This document shows positions 1-8,519 of a stretch of 38,597 nucleotides of DNA, one piece after another. Source of the DNA: Candidatus Methanoperedens sp. (GTDB taxonomy: Archaea; Halobacteriota; Methanosarcinia; Methanosarcinales; Methanoperedenaceae); NCBI GenBank assembly GCA_027460525.1, contig JAPZAS010000020.1, positions 1-38,597 on the forward strand, given 5' to 3'. A program made the position numbers and the translations under genes. Within the stretch, counting starts at the first letter, position 1, and each line of letters opens with the position of its first letter. The notes under the pieces were generated by a model. That model saw only the letters and a program-made list of their open reading frames with translations, was not told the DNA's origin and did not search any database.

Positions 1-1
1 T

Positions 2-310
2 GCCCTGATGAAGAAAAACGGTGGCACCGGAATCCAGAAGTGCATCAATGAAACGGTTTTCAATCTGCTTGGTCTTATCGTGGTTTATCCTGTGGAGGAT
101 GAGACTAAATTCACTGATAAGCTGGGTAGAATACTCCCTGATGCCTTCCTGCTGAAGAAAGGAAGCACCCCGAAAGACCTTGCTTTTATGGTGCATACCG
201 ATATAGGCAAGGGATTCCTGTATGCTGTGGATGCGCGTACCAAGATGAGGCTCGGGGAGAAGTACGAGTTAAAGAACGGGGATATCGTGAAGATTGTGGC
301 TGTGAAGTGA
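2..310 (+). CDS. Archaeal YchF/OBG-type GTP-binding protein, C-terminal part (partial)
   Basis: Only the last 102 codons are in the window; the frame is open at the left edge, so the gene starts outside. The visible part is the tail of an OBG-family P-loop GTPase. It ends in a TGS domain, recognisable by LIVVYPVEDE, the LPDAFLLKKGSTPKDLAF stretch, AFMVHTDIGKGFLYAVDA and the closing NGDIVKIV. This ending matches the archaeal YchF-like branch, thought to bind ribosomes and act in translation. The G domain (Walker A, NKxD) lies upstream and cannot be checked. The gene converges on the tRNA-His gene about 50 bases downstream. Confidence 0.85.
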   Translation, partial: ALMKKNGGTGIQKCINETVFNLLGLIVVYPVEDETKFTDKLGRILPDAFLLKKGSTPKDLAFMVHTDIGKGFLYAVDARTKMRLGEKYELKNGDIVKIVAVK

Positions 311-359
311 TCGGGAGCTTGTAAATCACTATATGCAGGGCTCCAAACAAAATTTTTGG

Positions 360-432
360 GGCCCGGGTCGGGATTCGAACCCGAGTCGTAGGATCCACAG
401 TCCCATAGGATAACCAGCTACCCCACCCAGGC
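360..432 (-). tRNA. tRNA-His (GTG anticodon)
   Basis: On the minus strand the bases fold as a full cloverleaf. The acceptor is gcctggg/cccgggc with one G-U pair. The D arm starts gggtagctggtta. The anticodon arm is tggga-ctgtgga-tccta with anticodon GTG (398-396), and the T arm is tcggg-ttcgaat-cccga. The discriminator is C73 (360), as expected for tRNA-His, and CCA is encoded at 359-357. The base just before position 1 (433) reads T on the minus strand, so the G-1 identity base of tRNA-His is not in the gene. The variable loop is 4 nt. It lies downstream of the L15e/PF01877 gene pair on the same strand and could be co-transcribed. Confidence 0.93.
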
Positions 433-491
433 ACCGTGATTTATGATGGGGGTGTCCCCGTAAATGTATCTGAAATGGATAAATGTTTTGT

Positions 492-911
492 TTAGAAAAG
501 TTCCTGCGCAACCACCACGGCTTTCTCGCGCCTGGCGGGATACGCTTTGAGCTTTATCTCTGCGGCTATTGTATCCGCAGTTGTGGCAAGATGCACTATT
601 CCCTTATAAGCTGCCTGTTTGTCAAACCTGATATGAAGGACACAGTCTTCATCTATTCTCTCGCAGCTTTCGTTTTTCAATCGTTTCAAATCATGCTCAC
701 CGAGCTTTGATTTTAAAAGTTCAATAAACAGCTTGCAGCTTCTGCCTTTTATATGCGCCTGATGTATGGTAATCGGATTCCCGTAATGCCCTTCAGTCTT
801 AATAGATTCTATTTCGTTATCAAAAAGGAAAAGCGACAGGGCAGTCTTTACCCTGTCCTCACTTTCAGTTGCCGCAGCTATAGTGCGAAATGAGATATTA
901 TGTATACTCAT
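492..911 (-). CDS. RNA-binding protein of the PF01877 (DUF54) family, predicted exosome-associated
   Basis: A 139-residue protein starting [21 protein letters not shown], typical of the small archaeal PF01877/COG1325 proteins. These are predicted RNA-binding proteins and are often encoded next to exosome or ribosomal genes. The start codon overlaps the stop of the L15e gene by 4 bases (908-911), so the two are translationally coupled on one transcript. I see no catalytic motif; the role is assigned from family and context. Family match is good; molecular function is only inferred. Confidence 0.8.
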   Translation of the reverse strand: MSIHNISFRTIAAATESEDRVKTALSLFLFDNEIESIKTEGHYGNPITIHQAHIKGRSCKLFIELLKSKLGEHDLKRLKNESCERIDEDCVLHIRFDKQAAYKGIVHLATTADTIAAEIKLKAYPARREKAVVVAQELF

Positions 912-1495
912 TTCCCTTTATTCTGGTGCGAACTCAGGCTTGGTCTTGTCTTTTCAGTTCCCCTGCCTTTTCGCCTCTGACCTCTGCCCTTCTTGCCAGA
1001 GCTTGTCTTCCCTCTGAAAACGCGCCCTTTCTGATTGGTATTGGTAATCCATTTCAGGTTTTTATCCTTTCTGATTACGGGATGGCTTGTATCAACCAGG
1101 ATGGTCTCGTACCACTTGTGTCTCCCGTCCTGTCCCACCCAGTAGCTGTTCAATACCTGCATATTGGGGTATCTTCTCGCCGCCCGCTCTTCTGCAATGC
1201 TCCGTATGCTTTTTCCAGGGGTTATCTTGTTCACACCCATGTGCTTTGTCCTTCTTCCACGCTGCCATCTTGATTTGCGCCGTCCACCTCTTCGGACTCT
1301 TACGCGCGCGACTATAATCCCCTGTTTTGCTTTAAAGCCCAAGGCTCGTGCCCTGTCAAGTCTGGTCGGGTGTTCCGTTCTTGTCACCGCTGGCTCACGC
1401 CGCCACTCCTGAAGCCTTTCCCACGTTAGCTCGTCAACACCTGATTCTTCAGGTTTTTTCCATGCATCTCTGACGTATGCGTACATTGATTTCAT
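908..1495 (-). CDS. rpl15e: Large-subunit ribosomal protein L15e
   Basis: The 195-residue protein is very basic and carries the L15e hallmarks: the start [12 protein letters not shown], then [16 protein letters not shown], a [10 protein letters not shown] patch, [12 protein letters not shown] and [17 protein letters not shown]15e binds 23S rRNA in the archaeal/eukaryal large subunit. Length fits the family. The start has a strong Shine-Dalgarno (aaggaga, 1507-1501) five bases upstream of the ATG. It is the first gene of a minus-strand unit with the PF01877 protein. Its leader (1496-1570) can fold into two hairpins, described separately. Confidence 0.95.
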   Translation of the reverse strand: MKSMYAYVRDAWKKPEESGVDELTWERLQEWRREPAVTRTEHPTRLDRARALGFKAKQGIIVARVRVRRGGRRKSRWQRGRRTKHMGVNKITPGKSIRSIAEERAARRYPNMQVLNSYWVGQDGRHKWYETILVDTSHPVIRKDKNLKWITNTNQKGRVFRGKTSSGKKGRGQRRKGRGTEKTRPSLSSHQNKGK

Positions 1496-1517
1496 TGTGT
1501 TCTCCTTGTTTTACGGT

Positions 1518-1560
1518 TCAGCCTGTTCAGGCCACATCCCTGCGGGATCTTCTCCCGCCG
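1518..1560 (-). promoter_or_regulatory. Two stem-loops in the 5' leader of the L15e gene
   Basis: Between the L15e start and the tbp promoter lie two adjacent perfect stems: gcctg-tt-caggc (1521-1532), where the tiny loop means the inner pair would open, and gcggga-tcttc-tcccgc (1542-1558). Transcribed leftward, they sit just upstream of the Shine-Dalgarno of L15e. This layout would suit feedback control of a ribosomal protein mRNA, but no known archaeal L15e leader motif is recognised, so function is inference. Confidence 0.4.
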
Positions 1561-1610
1561 CTTCTTGGCTTAGACAATGTCATTGTAATTAAAGATTTCT
1601 TACCCCAATG

Positions 1611-1618
1611 TATATAAA
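1611..1618 (+). promoter_or_regulatory. TATA box of tbp
   Basis: The sequence tatataaa lies 32 to 25 bases upstream of the first ATG of tbp. With the usual archaeal spacing of about 25 bases, transcription would start at or within a few bases of the start codon, giving a nearly leaderless mRNA. The region just upstream is shared with the divergent L15e promoter. Confidence 0.6.
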
Positions 1619-1642
1619 GCCTTAAATACCCTTATAAACGCG

Positions 1643-2215
1643 ATGATTATGGCAAGTACTACAGAACCAAAAGGAACTATAAAAATAGAGAACGTTGTTG
1701 CATCGACTGCTATCGGAACAAAACTCGACCTCAATGAAGTTATACGTGTTCTTGAAGGTGCTGACTACAATAAGGAGAGGTTCCCGGGCGTGGTTTACAG
1801 GACTGCATCCCCCAAAACCGCTGCGCTTATTTTCGGAAGCGGCAAGATAGTATGTACAGGGGCAAAGAGCATCGAGGATGTAAGCATCGGTCTTGCCAAG
1901 GTCTTTGAAAAATTAAGGGCAATGGGCATCCATATCACAAAGAAACCAGAAATAACGATACAGAATATCGTGGCGTCCGCAGATCTGGGAAGGGTGCTGA
2001 ACCTCAATGCTATCGCAATAGGTCTCGGGCTTGAGAACATTGAATACGAACCTGAGCAGTTCCCTGGTCTTGTATACAGGCTTGCCAGCCCAAAAGTGGT
2101 TATGCTGCTGTTCGGTTCCGGAAAACTTGTGGTGACTGGTGGAAAGAAACCTGAGGATGCAGAAGCCGCTGTGGATAAGATTGTAGAGGAACTTGACGGA
2201 CTGGGCTTGCTATAG
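1643..2215 (+). CDS. tbp: TATA-box-binding protein (TBP)
   Basis: General transcription initiation factor that binds the TATA box and recruits TFB. Two direct repeats make the saddle: IKIENVVASTAIGTKLDLNE through LIFGSGKIVCTGAKS, and ITIQNIVASADLGRVLNLNA through MLLFGSGKLVVTGGKK. The glycine- and phenylalanine-containing TBP motifs (FPGVVYR / FPGLVYR) are in both halves. Length (190 aa) is standard. ATGs at 1643 and 1649 are both possible; the TATA box at 1611 places the transcript start close to both. A T-rich tract follows the stop. Confidence 0.97.
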   Translation: MIMASTTEPKGTIKIENVVASTAIGTKLDLNEVIRVLEGADYNKERFPGVVYRTASPKTAALIFGSGKIVCTGAKSIEDVSIGLAKVFEKLRAMGIHITKKPEITIQNIVASADLGRVLNLNAIAIGLGLENIEYEPEQFPGLVYRLASPKVVMLLFGSGKLVVTGGKKPEDAEAAVDKIVEELDGLGLL

Positions 2216-2236
2216 TTTTTTGGCAATTTTTTATTC
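2214..2236 (+). terminator. T-rich tract after tbp
   Basis: Two runs of six T separated by ggcaa follow the tbp stop codon immediately. Archaeal RNA polymerase commonly terminates at such T-runs without a hairpin. purD starts only 43 bases after the tbp stop, so partial read-through is possible. Confidence 0.4.
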
Positions 2237-2258
2237 CTGAAAACATTCCGGATGGAGC

Positions 2259-3923
2259 ATGAAAGTCTTATTAGTTGGAGGCGGTGGCAGAGAGCATGCA
2301 ATTGCAGAGGCAATCGCCCGAAGCAAGAAAACCCCGCAGCTTTACGCTGTGATGGGGAAAAAAAATCCTGGAATAGCCCGATTGTGCAAAGACTTTTTGC
2401 TTGTAAAGGAAACAGACCCATCAATCGTAGCTTATGCGTTAAAAAATGAAATCGAGCTTGCGGTCATAGGTCCCGAGGCTCCTCTTGCCGCAGGTATTCC
2501 GGATTTGCTCTGGGGTGCGGGAATACCGGTCGTGGGACCAAGAAAGCAGGCTGCTCAGATTGAATTTGATAAAGCCTGGACGCGGATGTTCATGAGGAAA
2601 TACCAGATTTCAGGATGCCCACAGTTCCGTGTGTTCAGGAAGGGTGAGAGCGGTGCGGATGAATTCATAGAGGAACTGGGTGACGTTGTAATAAAACCTG
2701 CAGGTCTCACGGGCGGCAAAGGCGTTCGGGTCATGGGAGACCATTTTGACATAAGCGGCGCCAAGGATTATGCAAGAGAGGTTCTGAAGAGCGGCGACCT
2801 CGTGATTGAAGAGCGCTTAATCGGCGAGGAATTCACAGTCCAGGCATTCGTGGACGGCAGCACCCTTGCGTTTGCACCCTGTGTTCAGGATCACAAGAGG
2901 GCATTAGAGGGGGATAAAGGACCAAATACGGGCGGGATGGGTTCATACAATGATGCAAAGGAGATACTCCCATTCATGAAGGAATCCGATTATCTTGATG
3001 CTCAGAAAATAATGGGAGACACTATCCTGAGCATAAAGAAAGAAACGGGCGTGCCCTACCAGGGTATTCTTTATGGTCAGTTCATGGCGACAGCTAAAGG
3101 CATCTCTGTCATCGAGTTCAATGCACGGTTTGGCGACCCCGAAGCCATGAACGTCCTGCCTCTTCTTGAAAATGATTTTCTTGACGTGTGTCTGGGCATA
3201 GTCAATGGAACACTGGATAAAATCAGTGTCACGTTTAAAAAGAGTGCGACTGTGTGCAAGTATGCCGTACCTGAGGGCTACCCTGATAATCCTGTGAAGG
3301 ATTCGGTAGTGGAAATCTCAGATGTCAAGGATGCGCTTCTTTTTTATTCAAGCGTATATGAAAAGGATAATAAAATATATACCACAGGTTCCAGGGCTGT
3401 AGCTCTTCTGGGTATTGCGGATACCATCAGAGAAGCGGAAAAAAAAGCACATGCAGGTCTTTTGGCTCTGAAAGGCGCTCTTCGCAGCAGGCGTGATATA
3501 GGAACTGATGGACTAATAAGGAGAAGAATTCTGCATATGGAGGAACTGAGGGCGATGGAAAACAATAATAAAACAACACTACCTGAAAAAGATGCAGTGC
3601 TTGCAAAGCTTGAGCGCATGCTTGCGAACATGTCTGAAAACTCAAGGCAGCCGATACTTGAGTTGATTCGCAAAAGAAAAGTGGAGCTTGGACTTTTAAA
3701 ATCCGAATTACCTCCGGCTGGTTATAAATTGAAAAAATCCAGGATGCGTGCAAAACCTAAACCACAGCCAAAAGAAAGTGGGGATTCTCTTCGTAAAATC
3801 GCTATGAACGTTGGCAGGGTACAGGAAACAAAGGAAACAATTCCCCATGATATTGACGTTAAGGATGAACCTCTTAAAAAGGATAAAAAGCCAGTAGAAG
3901 AAGTTGACTCTTACAAATATTGA
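2259..3923 (+). CDS. purD: Phosphoribosylamine-glycine ligase (GAR synthetase) with C-terminal extension
   Basis: Second step of purine synthesis: ATP-dependent joining of glycine to 5-phosphoribosylamine. The N-terminal domain starts [19 protein letters not shown]. The ATP-grasp part has [14 protein letters not shown], the [20 protein letters not shown] loop and [12 protein letters not shown], and the C domain ends around residue 434 after [15 protein letters not shown]. The normal enzyme stops there. Here about 120 more residues follow: a helical, charged part (434-485), a Lys/Pro-rich stretch ([18 protein letters not shown]) and an acidic/basic tail ending SYKY. The tail resembles no domain I know. 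The start has a ggagc ribosome site six bases upstream. purP, a later enzyme of the same pathway, is elsewhere in this window (25547). Confidence 0.95.
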   Translation: MKVLLVGGGGREHAIAEAIARSKKTPQLYAVMGKKNPGIARLCKDFLLVKETDPSIVAYALKNEIELAVIGPEAPLAAGIPDLLWGAGIPVVGPRKQAAQIEFDKAWTRMFMRKYQISGCPQFRVFRKGESGADEFIEELGDVVIKPAGLTGGKGVRVMGDHFDISGAKDYAREVLKSGDLVIEERLIGEEFTVQAFVDGSTLAFAPCVQDHKRALEGDKGPNTGGMGSYNDAKEILPFMKESDYLDAQKIMGDTILSIKKETGVPYQGILYGQFMATAKGISVIEFNARFGDPEAMNVLPLLENDFLDVCLGIVNGTLDKISVTFKKSATVCKYAVPEGYPDNPVKDSVVEISDVKDALLFYSSVYEKDNKIYTTGSRAVALLGIADTIREAEKKAHAGLLALKGALRSRRDIGTDGLIRRRILHMEELRAMENNNKTTLPEKDAVLAKLERMLANMSENSRQPILELIRKRKVELGLLKSELPPAGYKLKKSRMRAKPKPQPKESGDSLRKIAMNVGRVQETKETIPHDIDVKDEPLKKDKKPVEEVDSYKY

Positions 3924-4015
3924 TGGGATTTGGTTGGTAGTCCCGGGTAATGCATTTACATGAGGGAAAACAATATCAGTACAGCAGGGAATTATTAGTT
4001 CAGGGAGAGAAAATC

Positions 4016-4510
4016 ATGACAACCCAGGATAATTTGAAAGAAGCTTTTTCGGGAGAATCGCAGGCGAACAGGAAATATCTTGCCTTCGCAGAGAAAGCAG
4101 AGCAAGAGGGTTACCGACAGGTTGCGAAGCTTTTCAGGGCAGCAGCCGCAGCCGAGACAGTTCATGCCCTGAACCACCTGAGGGTGATGGGCGGCGTTGG
4201 CAGCACGACCGATAACCTCAGGAGCGCCATCGCAGGCGAGACCGCAGAATTCAGGGAGATGTACCCGAAGTTCATAGAGGCAGCTAAGAAAGAAAAAGCA
4301 TCGGATGCAGCAATTCTCAGCTTTGACGTGGCAAACAAGGTGGAGAAAATCCATGCGGGCTTGTATAAAAACGCCCTCGATAGCCTCGGCAGGAACAAGG
4401 AAGTTGAGTATTATGTCTGCTCAATCTGCGGCAATACCGTGGAAAATAGCGCGCCAGAGAAGTGCCCTATCTGCAATGCACCTCAGGAGATGTTCAGGAA
4501 GATAGATTGA
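4016..4510 (+). CDS. rbr: Rubrerythrin
   Basis: Non-haem diiron peroxidase that removes H2O2 in anaerobes. The 164-residue protein has the ferritin-like four-helix domain with its iron ligands (GESQANRKY, AETVHA, IAGETAEF, VEKIHAGLY), followed by a rubredoxin-like domain with CSIC and CPIC. The frame is open back to 3950, but the start at 4016 is preferred because a gggagag ribosome site lies just upstream and the conserved family start (MTTQDNLKEAF) fits. A flavodoxin follows after 10 bases, a likely electron-transfer partner. Together with the next two genes it looks like an oxidative-stress cluster. Confidence 0.95.
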   Translation: MTTQDNLKEAFSGESQANRKYLAFAEKAEQEGYRQVAKLFRAAAAAETVHALNHLRVMGGVGSTTDNLRSAIAGETAEFREMYPKFIEAAKKEKASDAAILSFDVANKVEKIHAGLYKNALDSLGRNKEVEYYVCSICGNTVENSAPEKCPICNAPQEMFRKID

Positions 4511-4520
4511 AGGTGTTATT

Positions 4521-4961
4521 ATGAAACTGGCAATAATATACGGCACCGGGTTTGGCAACACAGGCATAATGGCAAAAGCCATAGAGGAAGGGGCAAGGAG
4601 CCAGGGTTTAGAAGTTACCATTAAGAAAGTTGATGAGGTTACCCAGGCAGATGTTGAGAAAGCAGACGCCATAGCCATAGGCTCCCCGACATATAAGGGG
4701 GCAGGCATGCCAACAGTTATCAAATACGTGGAAAGCCTGGGAAAGCTTCCTCTCAAGGGGAAAGTGGGAGCAGCTTTTGGTTCGTACGGCTGGAGCGGGG
4801 AGGCGGCAGGCGTAATAAGCAGGATGCTAAAAGGCTACGGCATGGATGTGATTGAGCCTGACCTGAGGATAAAACGAATACCTGAGGAAGAAGGTATAGA
4901 GACCTGCAAAGAACTGGGTAAGGTAATCGCAAAACGATTAAAAAATGTGCAGGGAAACTAA
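4521..4961 (+). CDS. Stand-alone flavodoxin domain, FprA-like
   Basis: A 146-residue FMN-binding flavodoxin. The phosphate loop is YGTGFGNTGIMA near the N terminus, and the flavin-contact loops are GSPTYKGAGMP and FGSYGWSGEA. The latter two resemble the flavodoxin domain of A-type flavoproteins (FprA, which reduce O2 or NO), but the metallo-beta-lactamase diiron domain is absent. It follows rubrerythrin by 10 bases and so probably passes electrons to it or to the Fe-S protein behind it. A related copy is encoded at 16113. Confidence 0.85.
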   Translation: MKLAIIYGTGFGNTGIMAKAIEEGARSQGLEVTIKKVDEVTQADVEKADAIAIGSPTYKGAGMPTVIKYVESLGKLPLKGKVGAAFGSYGWSGEAAGVISRMLKGYGMDVIEPDLRIKRIPEEEGIETCKELGKVIAKRLKNVQGN

Positions 4962-4996
4962 GATTTCTGGCTTTTCAGGTTAGTATAAGATAATAT

Positions 4997-5824
4997 ATGG
5001 AACCTGACACGCTCAAAAAAGAGATACTAAAAAAATGCAGGAGCATTGGTGTTCATCTTATCGGTTTTGCGCCGGTAGAAAGATGGTCAGCTCCTCCTGA
5101 GGAGCTACCTCATGTCCTCTCGCCATGGATTCCGGAAGAATTCTGGCCGCAATCCATATACCCTGAGGCAAAATCAGTGATTGTAATAGGGCTGCCCGTG
5201 CCTCTGCCCATAGTGGAAACTGCGCCCTCCATATATTATCATGAGCTTTATAAAACCGTTAATTCGATGCTGGACTCAAAAGCATGTGAAATAGCGAATT
5301 TCCTGAATGAAAAAGGGTTCAGTTCCATTTATTTGCCAAGGGATGCCTATGGAGACATAAAAATATTAATTGAAAGACCATTTGCATTTTTTTCTCATAA
5401 GCATGCAGCATATCTGGCTGGTTTGGGTTCTTTCGGGCAAAATAATGTTCTCTTAACACCTGAATACGGGCCAAGGGTCAGATTTACATCGATATTCACT
5501 ACTGCAAAAATAAAACCCGACCCGATAAAAACCAAAGACCTGTGCACAAGATGTCTTCTCTGTGTGAAGAATTGTCCTGTAGGGGCTATACCCAAAAAGG
5601 GAAATTTTCCTCCGCCAGTGGATAAAAAGCTCTGTGCGATAAGAAGCATGGAACTTCGGAACGAATACAGGTCTCCTTGCGGTATCTGTATCAAAGTTTG
5701 TCCCGTAGGGAAGGACAGGGAATTGTTCGGAAGGACGGATATGTCCATATATTCAAAAGATAAAAGGTTTGAAAAATATCACAGAGCCTGGGAGCATGTG
5801 AGGAAATATGGAAGTAAAGGATGA
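4997..5824 (+). CDS. QueG-like iron-sulfur oxidoreductase
   Basis: A 275-residue cytosolic protein with the fold signature of epoxyqueuosine reductase-like proteins: FPVERW-type N-terminal region, AAYLAGLGSFGQNNVLLTPE, then a two-cluster ferredoxin domain. Cysteines 183, 186, 189 and 193 form one CxxCxxCxxxCP set; Cys213 with Cys228, 231 and 235 (CGICIKVCPVG) supply the second, so two [4Fe-4S] clusters are expected. Archaea make archaeosine rather than queuosine, so the true substrate is likely different; reductive chemistry with a corrinoid is possible but no binding motif can be confirmed. It lies 35 bases behind the flavodoxin, a plausible electron donor. Confidence 0.7.
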   Translation: MEPDTLKKEILKKCRSIGVHLIGFAPVERWSAPPEELPHVLSPWIPEEFWPQSIYPEAKSVIVIGLPVPLPIVETAPSIYYHELYKTVNSMLDSKACEIANFLNEKGFSSIYLPRDAYGDIKILIERPFAFFSHKHAAYLAGLGSFGQNNVLLTPEYGPRVRFTSIFTTAKIKPDPIKTKDLCTRCLLCVKNCPVGAIPKKGNFPPPVDKKLCAIRSMELRNEYRSPCGICIKVCPVGKDRELFGRTDMSIYSKDKRFEKYHRAWEHVRKYGSKG

Positions 5825-5848
5825 AGGCAGAGGCGTTATTTTATCCAT

Positions 5849-6070
5849 TCAAACTGCGACTTCGACCTTCTGGATGCCTACGAAATTTAAAGGAACTTCC
5901 TGAATGAGGTCTGATTCGACTTCTAAATAAAGCAATATCGCTTCCTTTATCCTTTCTCTTAATTCATCAAGGGTTTTTGCCTGAGTATGGCATCCTTCGA
6001 GTTCGGGCACGGATGCTACGTATATACCGTCTTCATCCTGCTCTATAACTATGGTGAATTCTTTCTTCAT
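5849..6070 (-). CDS. HicB-family antitoxin-like protein (orphan)
   Basis: A 73-residue HicB-like protein: FTIVIEQDEDGIYVASVPELEGCHTQAKTLDELRERIKEAI is the typical partial RNase-H-like fold of HicB antitoxins. The usual HicA toxin (about 60-80 residues, double-stranded-RNA-binding fold) is not found on either side, and there is no extra DNA-binding domain at the C terminus. It may act on a distant HicA or be a relic of a lost pair. It converges on the QueG-like gene. Confidence 0.75.
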   Translation of the reverse strand: MKKEFTIVIEQDEDGIYVASVPELEGCHTQAKTLDELRERIKEAILLYLEVESDLIQEVPLNFVGIQKVEVAV

Positions 6071-6145
6071 GATGCTGTCTCATAATAGTATGTTGAACTT
6101 GTGTATGAATTTATCGATGGGATATTATCTATTTATAAGTTTGAA

Positions 6146-6307
6146 ATGGCTTTGCTCCAGAACGTAGAGACGATAAAGCTTGTCGGCGCTGATGGGAAGT
6201 CCATAGCTGTGACCGCGCTCAAGGAAGGGGATGAGGTGCTGGTGTATTTTGAGGCGGCGGCGAGGCATTTCGGGATAAAGATCGAGGAGACGATTATTGA
6301 GAAGTGA
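6146..6307 (+). pseudogene. C-terminal scrap of archaeal 3-dehydroquinate synthase II
   Basis: The 53 residues from MALLQNVETIKLVG to HFGIKIEETIIEK match what I know of the end of the archaeal aroB' product (3-dehydroquinate synthase II, shikimate pathway). The full enzyme has well over 300 residues; the rest, including the catalytic part, is missing. The frame stays open for 15 codons upstream (from 6101) but that part does not look like the enzyme, so the breakpoint is near 6145. The fragment is well preserved and has a natural stop, so the truncation may be recent or the fragment may still be translated. Confidence 0.7.
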
Positions 6308-6348
6308 TGATTCCTTTTTTTGTAGTAATCATTTGCACTTGATTATGC

Positions 6349-8481
6349 TTATTTACGTATTTTTTCTATCTGAGCTTTTGCTTTTTTGACCTCGTTTTCC
6401 AGTCCTATTTTTTCAAATATCTCAAGAGCTTTTTGAGTATATTCAATTGCATTTTTCTTGTTGCCCGCACTGGCATAGAGTAACCCCATCTGTGCCGTGG
6501 TATATGCTATCCCGTTCTGGTCGCCGAGTTTTTCCATAATCTTCAATGACTGGTTGTACTTCTTAAGCGCCTCGTCATATTCCCTTTTGAGATAGTGAAC
6601 ATTAGCTATTTGGTGAAGCGAAGAGGCTATTCCGCTCTGGTGGCCAAGATTTTTATAAATCTCCAATGATTGGTTGTATTTCTCAACTGCCTCATCGTAC
6701 TCTCCTTTATTCTGGTGAATTATTGCGATACCAAGCAGTGAAGATGCTATTCCTCTATGGTCATCAAGTTTTCTCTTAATCTCCAATGACTGGTTGTATT
6801 TATCAAGCGCCTTATCAAACTCCCCTTTGCGTTCGTGAATATTTGCGATATGGATAAGTGTATATGCTATTCTGCGCTGGTCGCCGAGTTTTTTACTAAT
6901 CTCCAATGACTGGTTGTATTTATCAAGCGCCTCGTCATAGTCGCCTTTGGTCTCGTGAATCATTGCGATTTGATGGAGTGTAGCTGATATTCCGCTATGG
7001 TCGCCGAGCTTTTTCTTAATCTCCAATGACTGGTTGTATTTATCAAGCGCCTCGTCATACTTTCCTATACAATATAAATTAATTGCATAATTGTGTAGAG
7101 CGAATGATTTTATTTTAGCATCAGATATTTTCTCAAAATTTATTTTATTGAAATAATTCAATGATTCAATCACATAACCAAGCATATGAAGGCCCTCGAG
7201 ATGGTCATTCAATACTTCGACAAAAGCATTTACATCTTTACTTTCCTGCAAGTGATAAAGGGCAAATCTGACATCCATTATTTCTATCCCTCTAGCTTCT
7301 CTTCCCTTTTCGATTTTATTCTTATAATATTCCGCAGCCTTCAGATGCAATCCTGGAAGTGATGTTTCATTCATCAACACCAAAAAGTCCCTGAAAAGGT
7401 CATGAAGCCTGTAAAATCTTAACGTCTTTACTTTGCCCAGCTCATCAAGTACCATCAGCTTTTGAAGTTGATTCAATATATTGTGACAGGCAGTTTCATC
7501 AAAATCATCAGAACTTATTACGAATTTGCAGATGTTCTCATCGAGTATCTGAAGTACGCATACCTTTCGCAAGAATCTCTGCACATTTTCAGGCAAACGG
7601 TCAAAGAACTCCTTGTGGAGATAATCATCCACTTTCGTTTCGGGAAGTCCCTCTATCACATCCTCGATATTTGTTTCTTTTGAGATTCGCAGGAGCAATC
7701 CAAGACTATATGGATGACCCTTGAGAAGTTTCTGTGCTTTTGTAACCAACTTCTTATCGTCAATTGCAAGATTTTCTTTAAAAAATGACGCAGTTTCATA
7801 TTCCTCGAACAATTTAAGCGGTTCAGCACTAGCTTCAACCATTTTTTCCCTCGATGCAATTACAAGCAGGATATTTTTGGTTTTTGGGAGATTCTCGATA
7901 ATATCATCGAACATCGCATTGAAAATATCTTCATTTGAAATTTTATGGTATTCATCGAAAAGAAGTACGAGCCTTTTATCAGGATTGTTTTTTTTGAATT
8001 CCGCCAGATCAGCAACAAACGCCTGAAGTAAAAAACCCATGTTCTGGGGAAGCTTTGGCATTGAAGGCAATCCCATTTTCATTGAACTTATAAGAGCACC
8101 TGCTGGTGACAGTAACGAAGCGCCTGTGGCTATTGCATCGATAGCCCCTTCCAGATATGTTCTATATTTTTTCACCCCGCCAATAATTTTCATAGATTTC
8201 GGATTGACTTCTTTGAGCCACGCTTCCTGAACCCTTGATAAGAAAGAGAGAGGGTCGTCAGAGCGCGAGAACTCATCTCTGATAACGATTACTTCCCCTT
8301 TTTCAAATATCTTTTCGTCTTCATTACAGCGCCGCTCAAATTCCCGCAGTAACGTGGATTTGCCATACCCCACTGCGCCGACCACAAGCATTGCCCGTCC
8401 ACCATCTTCTAAAGAATTGACTGCTGACCTGAAATCCTCAATTTCTTTTTCTCGCCCGACGAATACCACTCCGTTAGACAT
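6349..8481 (-). CDS. STAND-type ATPase with C-terminal TPR repeats
   Basis: A 710-residue protein built like a signal-transduction ATPase with numerous domains. It opens FVGREKEIEDFRSAV. Walker A is GAVGYGKST (residues 35-43) and Walker B is LVLLFDEYHK (171-180). A winged-helix-like region with YRLHDLFRDFL follows. The C-terminal 240 or so residues are at least six TPR units with the core YDEALDKYNQSLEI. The TPR units have a strict 40-residue, 120-base period with near-identical DNA. No N-terminal effector domain is present, so the output is unknown. Such proteins act as regulators or as pathogen sensors; neither can be chosen from sequence. It converges on the dehydroquinate synthase scrap. 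Confidence 0.8.
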   Translation of the reverse strand: MSNGVVFVGREKEIEDFRSAVNSLEDGGRAMLVVGAVGYGKSTLLREFERRCNEDEKIFEKGEVIVIRDEFSRSDDPLSFLSRVQEAWLKEVNPKSMKIIGGVKKYRTYLEGAIDAIATGASLLSPAGALISSMKMGLPSMPKLPQNMGFLLQAFVADLAEFKKNNPDKRLVLLFDEYHKISNEDIFNAMFDDIIENLPKTKNILLVIASREKMVEASAEPLKLFEEYETASFFKENLAIDDKKLVTKAQKLLKGHPYSLGLLLRISKETNIEDVIEGLPETKVDDYLHKEFFDRLPENVQRFLRKVCVLQILDENICKFVISSDDFDETACHNILNQLQKLMVLDELGKVKTLRFYRLHDLFRDFLVLMNETSLPGLHLKAAEYYKNKIEKGREARGIEIMDVRFALYHLQESKDVNAFVEVLNDHLEGLHMLGYVIESLNYFNKINFEKISDAKIKSFALHNYAINLYCIGKYDEALDKYNQSLEIKKKLGDHSGISATLHQIAMIHETKGDYDEALDKYNQSLEISKKLGDQRRIAYTLIHIANIHERKGEFDKALDKYNQSLEIKRKLDDHRGIASSLLGIAIIHQNKGEYDEAVEKYNQSLEIYKNLGHQSGIASSLHQIANVHYLKREYDEALKKYNQSLKIMEKLGDQNGIAYTTAQMGLLYASAGNKKNAIEYTQKALEIFEKIGLENEVKKAKAQIEKIRK
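6541..7063 (-). repeat. Five 120-bp tandem units coding TPRs
   Basis: A block reading ctccaatgactggttgtatt, or a close variant, recurs at 6541, 6661, 6781, 6901 and 7021, exactly 120 bases apart. The copies at 6781, 6901 and 7021 are almost identical over their first 40 bases. The units code KYNQSLEI-type TPRs. Confidence 0.9.
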
Positions 8482-8519
8482 ACTTCTTCAATTACTTGTA
8501 AACATTATAATGATTTCGT

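Noticed and set aside
3950-4015. Upstream extension of rubrerythrin
   Set aside because: Family start and ribosome site both point to 4016.
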